37,923 nt of DNA, taken from Candidatus Moranbacteria bacterium RIFCSPHIGHO2_01_FULL_54_31. Its GTDB lineage: Bacteria; Patescibacteriota; Minisyncoccia; Moranbacterales; UBA1568. The stretch covers positions 1 through 37,923 of the forward strand of contig MFRV01000002.1 of NCBI GenBank assembly GCA_001784695.1, read 5' to 3'. Under the pieces are notes generated by a model. It was given only the letters and a program-made list of their open reading frames with translations, did no database searches and had not been told where the DNA came from. The translations under genes and the position numbers were made by a program. This document shows positions 33,867-37,923 of this stretch, in pieces (position 1 is the stretch's first letter; each line of letters opens with the position of its first letter).

Positions 33867-35282
33867 CTAGGATTTCTTGAGGCGATAGCTGCCGGGGACA
33901 TCCTCGATCACGTAGCCATGTGTGGCGATCTCATCGCGCAATCGATCCGAGAGGGCGAAGTCTTTGGCATTGCGGGCAGCCTCGCGATCTGCGGCGAGAT
34001 CAAGCACTGCTTGCGGGGCGGTTGCGGTTTCCTGCACGAGGCCGAAAAGGAAGAATATCTTTTCCCAGACGAGTGTCAGCGCTTCGCGGTCGATCGGTTC
34101 ATCCGCATCGAGGAGCGTGTTGATTTTTTTCGCGAGCTCGAGCGCGATGGCGAGCGCCTCGGGCGTATTCAGGTCATCTTGCATCGCAGTCCGGAAGCGC
34201 TCCAGGAAGTCCGCTCCATTGAACGCCCCAGCTTTCGCCTGGTCATTGGTCAGCTGATCGAGGCGGGTCGTGAGACCAAACAATGTTTCCTTGTTCTTTT
34301 TTCCTTGTTCGAGGGCTTCCCAGGTGAAATTCATCTGACTACGATAATGCGCGCCGAGGAGCGCCATCCGGAAGTCCATCGGGGCGTATCCGTGCTCGAT
34401 GATGTCGTCGAGGGTATAGAAATTGCCTTTGGATTTGGACATCTTCTCGCCGTTCACCAGGATATGGCGCATATGGAGGAAGTAGCGGACGAACGGCTTG
34501 CCGGTGACGCCTTCGGACTGCACGATTTCCGCCTCGTGGTGGGGGAAGATGTTGTCTTCGCCGCCGGTATGGATGTCGAGCGTGTCGCCGAGATATTCCA
34601 TACTCATCGCGGAGCACTCGATATGCCAGCCGGGATAGCCTTCGCTCCAGGGCGACGGCCAATGCATCAGGTGTTCCTTGGGCGCTTTCAGCCACATCGT
34701 GAAATCCCACGGATGTTTCTTGTCAGGGTGCTCTTCGAGACGCGCGCCGACTTTGAGGTTCTCCAGCGTATTGCCGGAGAGCTTGCCGTATTCCGGGAAG
34801 GTCGTCACATCGAGGAAGACGTTGCCGTTCTTCTCATAGGCGTGGCCTGCGGCGATGAGCGCTTCGATGAGCTTGATCATCTGCGGAATATGTGCCGTGG
34901 CCCGGGGGAAATAATGCGCCGGGAGGATATTCATCTCTGCTTCCGTCTGATGGAAATAATTTTCGAAAAATTCCGCTATCTCTTGCGGGGTCTTGTGTTC
35001 GGCCCTGGCCTGTTTCTCGATCTTGTCTTCGCCGCTATCGCCCTGGGCGACATCGTCATCTGTGAGGTGCCCGACGTCGGTGATGTTCTTGATCATCCGC
35101 ACTTCATAGCCGCCATCCTCGAGGACGCGGCGCAGGGTATCGGCGAACACAGAGGCGCGCAGATTGCCGATATGGGCATAGCTGTATACCGTCGGACCGC
35201 AAACATACATCCCGACCTTTCCTTTCGTCAACGATTCAAAAATTTCCTTCTGTTTCGTGAGGGTATTGTAGAGTTTGATCAT
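33867..35282 (-). CDS. cysS: Cysteinyl-tRNA synthetase
   Basis: [70 protein letters not shown]. Confidence 0.96.
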   Translation of the reverse strand: MIKLYNTLTKQKEIFESLTKGKVGMYVCGPTVYSYAHIGNLRASVFADTLRRVLEDGGYEVRMIKNITDVGHLTDDDVAQGDSGEDKIEKQARAEHKTPQEIAEFFENYFHQTEAEMNILPAHYFPRATAHIPQMIKLIEALIAAGHAYEKNGNVFLDVTTFPEYGKLSGNTLENLKVGARLEEHPDKKHPWDFTMWLKAPKEHLMHWPSPWSEGYPGWHIECSAMSMEYLGDTLDIHTGGEDNIFPHHEAEIVQSEGVTGKPFVRYFLHMRHILVNGEKMSKSKGNFYTLDDIIEHGYAPMDFRMALLGAHYRSQMNFTWEALEQGKKNKETLFGLTTRLDQLTNDQAKAGAFNGADFLERFRTAMQDDLNTPEALAIALELAKKINTLLDADEPIDREALTLVWEKIFFLFGLVQETATAPQAVLDLAADREAARNAKDFALSDRLRDEIATHGYVIEDVPGSYRLKKS

Positions 35283-35297
35283 ATCGAGAGCGGATGC

Positions 35298-35349
35298 AAA
35301 ATGTAAAAATAAAAATGAAAAATGACAATGTAAAATGTAAAAATAAAAA
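35298..35349. repeat. AT-rich 18-nt direct repeat AAAATGTAAAAATAAAAA (two copies)
   Basis: Copies at 35298-35315 and 35332-35349, in the spacer between corA and cysS. Confidence 0.85.
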
Positions 35350-35424
35350 GAATTTTTTTTAAGATTCGCTCATTTTGAGCTTCTATCTGTTACTTTGCAT
35401 TTTGATATTTGATTTTTCCATTTT

Positions 35425-36333
35425 CTAGAGCCATTTCTTGCGCCTGAAAATCGTGATGGTGACGATAGAGAGCAGGACCATCAGTCCGGCGTGGATCCAG
35501 AAAGCGTTGGGACTCTGGCCGAACGGGATCTGGGCGCTCATCGCGAGCATATTGGAGTATACCGTCATCGGGAGCAGGACCGCCGAGAAGATCGTGAGCA
35601 CTTTCATCGTGAGATCGAGCTTGTTGGAGAGGAGGGAATTGTTTGTCGCTTCGAGCGCTTCGATAGTTTCCTTCTGGCTTTCGAGGAGGTTCCAGAGGCG
35701 GATGTTGGTGCCGATCAGATCCTGGAAATAGATCTTGGTTTCGAGCGGGATGAACGGGTGATCCTTCTGGATGATGGACTCGAGGATCGAGCGCTGGGGC
35801 TTCAGCGTGCGGCGGAAATTGAGGATGTCGCGCTTCAGGACCGATATCTCGAACACCATCTCCTTCTCTTTCTCCGCGAAGACCTGGGTCTCGATATAAT
35901 CCAGCTTCTGATTGATGTGATTCAGGCGCGGAAAACAGGAATTGAGGAGTATCTCGATGAGGCTGTAGAGGAGGTGCGCCGGTGTGGTCTCGAGAGAGAG
36001 CCGGCGCTTGCCCTCGCTTTTTTCCAGATCCTCGAGAAACTTGGTGAGCTGATAGATGCTCTGCCGATGGCTCGTGATGAGGTGGTTGCTCGTCAGGATG
36101 ATATCGAGTTCGCCCGGATACGTCGTCCGGTGTTCCACGTCGAAGAGGGGAATATGGATGGAAAGGAACAGGCAGTTGTCATACTGCACGACCTTGGGCT
36201 GATAGGTGGGCGTGACGAGCTCCTCTATCGCGAGCGGATGGATATTGAAATTCTCCTGCAGATAGGTGATATCATCGCTCCCAGGATTCTCAAAATCGAT
36301 CCACGTTATCTGTTTGTGTTTGATTATTTTCAT
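35425..36333 (-). CDS. corA: CorA-family Mg2+/Co2+ transporter
   Basis: MKIIKHKQITWIDFENPGSDDI..., two C-terminal TM segments. TM1 ends with MSAQIPFGQSP in the GMN-like position. The start of the supplied longer ORF is rejected. Confidence 0.82.
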   Translation of the reverse strand: MKIIKHKQITWIDFENPGSDDITYLQENFNIHPLAIEELVTPTYQPKVVQYDNCLFLSIHIPLFDVEHRTTYPGELDIILTSNHLITSHRQSIYQLTKFLEDLEKSEGKRRLSLETTPAHLLYSLIEILLNSCFPRLNHINQKLDYIETQVFAEKEKEMVFEISVLKRDILNFRRTLKPQRSILESIIQKDHPFIPLETKIYFQDLIGTNIRLWNLLESQKETIEALEATNNSLLSNKLDLTMKVLTIFSAVLLPMTVYSNMLAMSAQIPFGQSPNAFWIHAGLMVLLSIVTITIFRRKKWL

Positions 36334-36432
36334 TTTTCTGCAAGCGTGAAAAACAGCTTTGGGCTGAACGCCGCCTTTTTTGTTTACTCTTCTCAGATTA
36401 TAACATAAAAACATTGACAAAAACAGCAGAAA

Positions 36433-36684
36433 ATGGACAATAGTCATATGCTTAAGCGGTTCATACTTGGCAGCATACGCCTTTACCAGAAAACCCTCTC
36501 CTTCGAGCACGGGTTCATCGGTATGCTGTTCGGAGAGCGTTTCTGCCGGTTTCATCCAACCTGCAGTATGTATACCTACGCTGCCATAGAGAAGTACGGC
36601 GTCGTGCGGGGCGGCATCCTCGGGATGAAGAGGATACTCCGCTGCCATCCGTGGAATGACGGAGGCTACGATCCCGTACCATAA
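36433..36684 (+). CDS. yidD: Membrane protein insertion efficiency factor YidD
   Basis: [13 protein letters not shown]...[50 protein letters not shown]. Confidence 0.92.
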   Translation: MDNSHMLKRFILGSIRLYQKTLSFEHGFIGMLFGERFCRFHPTCSMYTYAAIEKYGVVRGGILGMKRILRCHPWNDGGYDPVP

Positions 36685-36722
36685 TGGTTTTTTGACAATT
36701 TTTTCGAGAAAGGAGAATTCGC

Positions 36723-36983
36723 GTGAATCGGAAAATGATGCTAGGAAGGTCTTTCGGTGGTGCTCTCGCCCTCGCGCTGAGCCGCTGTTCTTCTCTACAT
36801 TTGGTTGCGGCACCTATGGATGTATCTCCGAATATACCGATGCATGTATTGGAAATTTGTGACGTGCGATCCGCATCCGATATACCCGCTGACAAAGGAC
36901 GTGGGCGGAATCAAAAAAATAGATGGCAACCTCGTTTGATACGCGGCTACCTGACCCGTAGGAATGGTTTTCGCGGCAAGTGA
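36723..36983 (+). CDS. Possible degenerate or frameshifted small lipoprotein-like ORF
   Basis: GTG start preceded by AAAGGAG; MNRKMMLGRSFGGALALALSRCSS... signal-like. Other frames in the same stretch also look partly coding. Confidence 0.3.
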   Translation: MNRKMMLGRSFGGALALALSRCSSLHLVAAPMDVSPNIPMHVLEICDVRSASDIPADKGRGRNQKNRWQPRLIRGYLTRRNGFRGK

Positions 36984-37012
36984 TGCACACCCGCACCTCC
37001 ATTTGACAAGAA

Positions 37013-37050
37013 CCCCAGAGAATCGCATTTCTCTCTGGTTTTTATTTTGT
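37013..37050 (+). terminator. Rho-independent terminator
   Basis: CCAGAGA-atcgcatttc-TCTCTGG followed by TTTTTATTTTG. Confidence 0.75.
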
Positions 37051-37071
37051 TTAAGCCATTTTCCCATATCT

Positions 37072-37098
37072 TTAGCACTCCTATTGACAGAGTGCCAA
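37072..37098 (+). promoter_or_regulatory. CIRCE operator (HrcA binding site)
   Basis: TTAGCACTC-N9-GAGTGCCAA, one mismatch from the canonical TTAGCACTC-N9-GAGTGCTAA, directly upstream of hrcA. Confidence 0.93.
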
Positions 37099-37112
37099 TT
37101 CATTTTTATAAT
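37084..37112 (+). promoter_or_regulatory. hrcA promoter embedded in CIRCE
   Basis: TTGACA (inside the CIRCE spacer) - 17 nt - TATAAT. Confidence 0.85.
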
Positions 37113-37147
37113 GCTTATATATCACTTTATGCGTGCAGTCATTGCCT

Positions 37148-37900
37148 ATGAATAATCGCCAGAAACAAGTCCTCTCCACTATCGTCAAGCTTTACACCGA
37201 GACGGCGCTGCCGGTCGGTTCGCAGGCGCTCCTCAAATACTCCGATTTCGGCGTGAGCGCGGCGACGCTGCGGAGCGATATGGTGACGCTTGAAGAAGAG
37301 GGCTATCTCTATCAGCCGCACGTGAGCGCCGGGCGCATCCCGACGGATGCCGGGTACCGCATCTATGTGCAGGAGATGATGGGCGAAGAGACCCTCTCGC
37401 GCCGTGATCAGGAACATCTCCAGAAAGAACTCCTGATGCTTCGCGCCAAACACACGCGCCTCGGCCGAACCACTGCCAAACTCCTCTCGGCGCTCTCCGG
37501 CAATCTCGTCGTGTCCGGCCTCATCGACAAGGATGAATTCTATGACTTCGGGATGAAAGAGCTGATCGAACAGCCGGAGTTTCAGGAAATCGATGAATTG
37601 TGCCGCCTCGTGGAAACCCTCGATTCGCTGGATGAGAAGCTGGAAGGCGTGATGCTCCAGCTGAAAGACGGGGAGACGCGCATCTTCATCGGCAAGGAAA
37701 ACCCCATCTCAGGCATTGACAACTGCTCGATGATCGTCGCGCCCTATCAGACGAGCGAAGGTCGGGGAGTGCTCGCCATCATCGGTCCCAAGCGGATGGA
37801 GTATGCCAAGAACAAATCCCTCATCGAGTATATGCGCAAGCTCCTCAATTCCTCTCTGATACTCCTCGTGACGGGCAACGTAATCTATCTGATCAAATAA
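37148..37900 (+). CDS. hrcA: Heat-inducible transcription repressor HrcA (short form)
   Basis: NNRQKQVLSTIVKLYTETALPVGSQALLKYSDFGVSAATLRSDMVTLEEEGYLYQPHVSAGRIPTDAGYRIYVQEMM; CIRCE upstream. Confidence 0.93.
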   Translation: MNNRQKQVLSTIVKLYTETALPVGSQALLKYSDFGVSAATLRSDMVTLEEEGYLYQPHVSAGRIPTDAGYRIYVQEMMGEETLSRRDQEHLQKELLMLRAKHTRLGRTTAKLLSALSGNLVVSGLIDKDEFYDFGMKELIEQPEFQEIDELCRLVETLDSLDEKLEGVMLQLKDGETRIFIGKENPISGIDNCSMIVAPYQTSEGRGVLAIIGPKRMEYAKNKSLIEYMRKLLNSSLILLVTGNVIYLIK

Positions 37901-37923
37901 AAATATGAAAGATATGAAAGAAA

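Noticed and set aside
33918-35306. 462-aa plus-strand ORF opposite cysS
   Set aside because: Antisense of cysS, which has all class I CysRS motifs.
36334-36813. N-terminal extension of the corA ORF
   Set aside because: Overlaps yidD in antisense; MKIIKHKQITWIDF at 36333 is the natural start.
1-37923. Defence system, prophage, integron or toxin-antitoxin locus
   Set aside because: No recognisable nuclease/defence, integrase, transposase or TA pair found; most genes are housekeeping.

Overview
The window looks like a chromosomal segment of a Patescibacteria/CPR-type bacterium. This is inferred from gene content, compact layout and several shortened housekeeping proteins; there is no rRNA to confirm it. 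Core genes include ftsW(partial)-murG-murC-murB, hpf, secA, rplI, pyrG, rpmA(-), scpA-scpB-dacA-like-mraY-pgk-eno-pfkB-like, an FtsA/PilM-like plus baseplate-J-like surface operon, a short alaS, rplU, recR(-), dnaB(-), cysS(-), corA(-), yidD and a CIRCE-controlled short hrcA. There is also one tRNA-Ala(CGC) and several orphan small ORFs. The most notable finding is a dispersed family of four intergenic structured elements, about 137-153 nt each: A 5669-5820 (+), B 15256-15400 (+), D 15431-15583 (-), C 31748-31884 (+). Their primary sequences diverge, but all four share one architecture. It consists of a long closing stem, a hairpin with an invariant CAGC loop, and a second arm with an invariant asymmetric internal loop (AT opposite [A/C]ACC[A/G]TGCT), followed by an AA[G/C] joiner. 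The stems show many compensatory changes between copies. I do not recognise the family, and it may be an undescribed structured RNA or a structure-dependent mobile element. Other points of interest are an in-frame TAG splitting a NUDIX gene, an sORF with a promoter and attenuator-like leader, a promoter overlapping the recR stop codon, a hairpin-rich minus-strand 3' region, and an AlaRS lacking the C-terminal domain.
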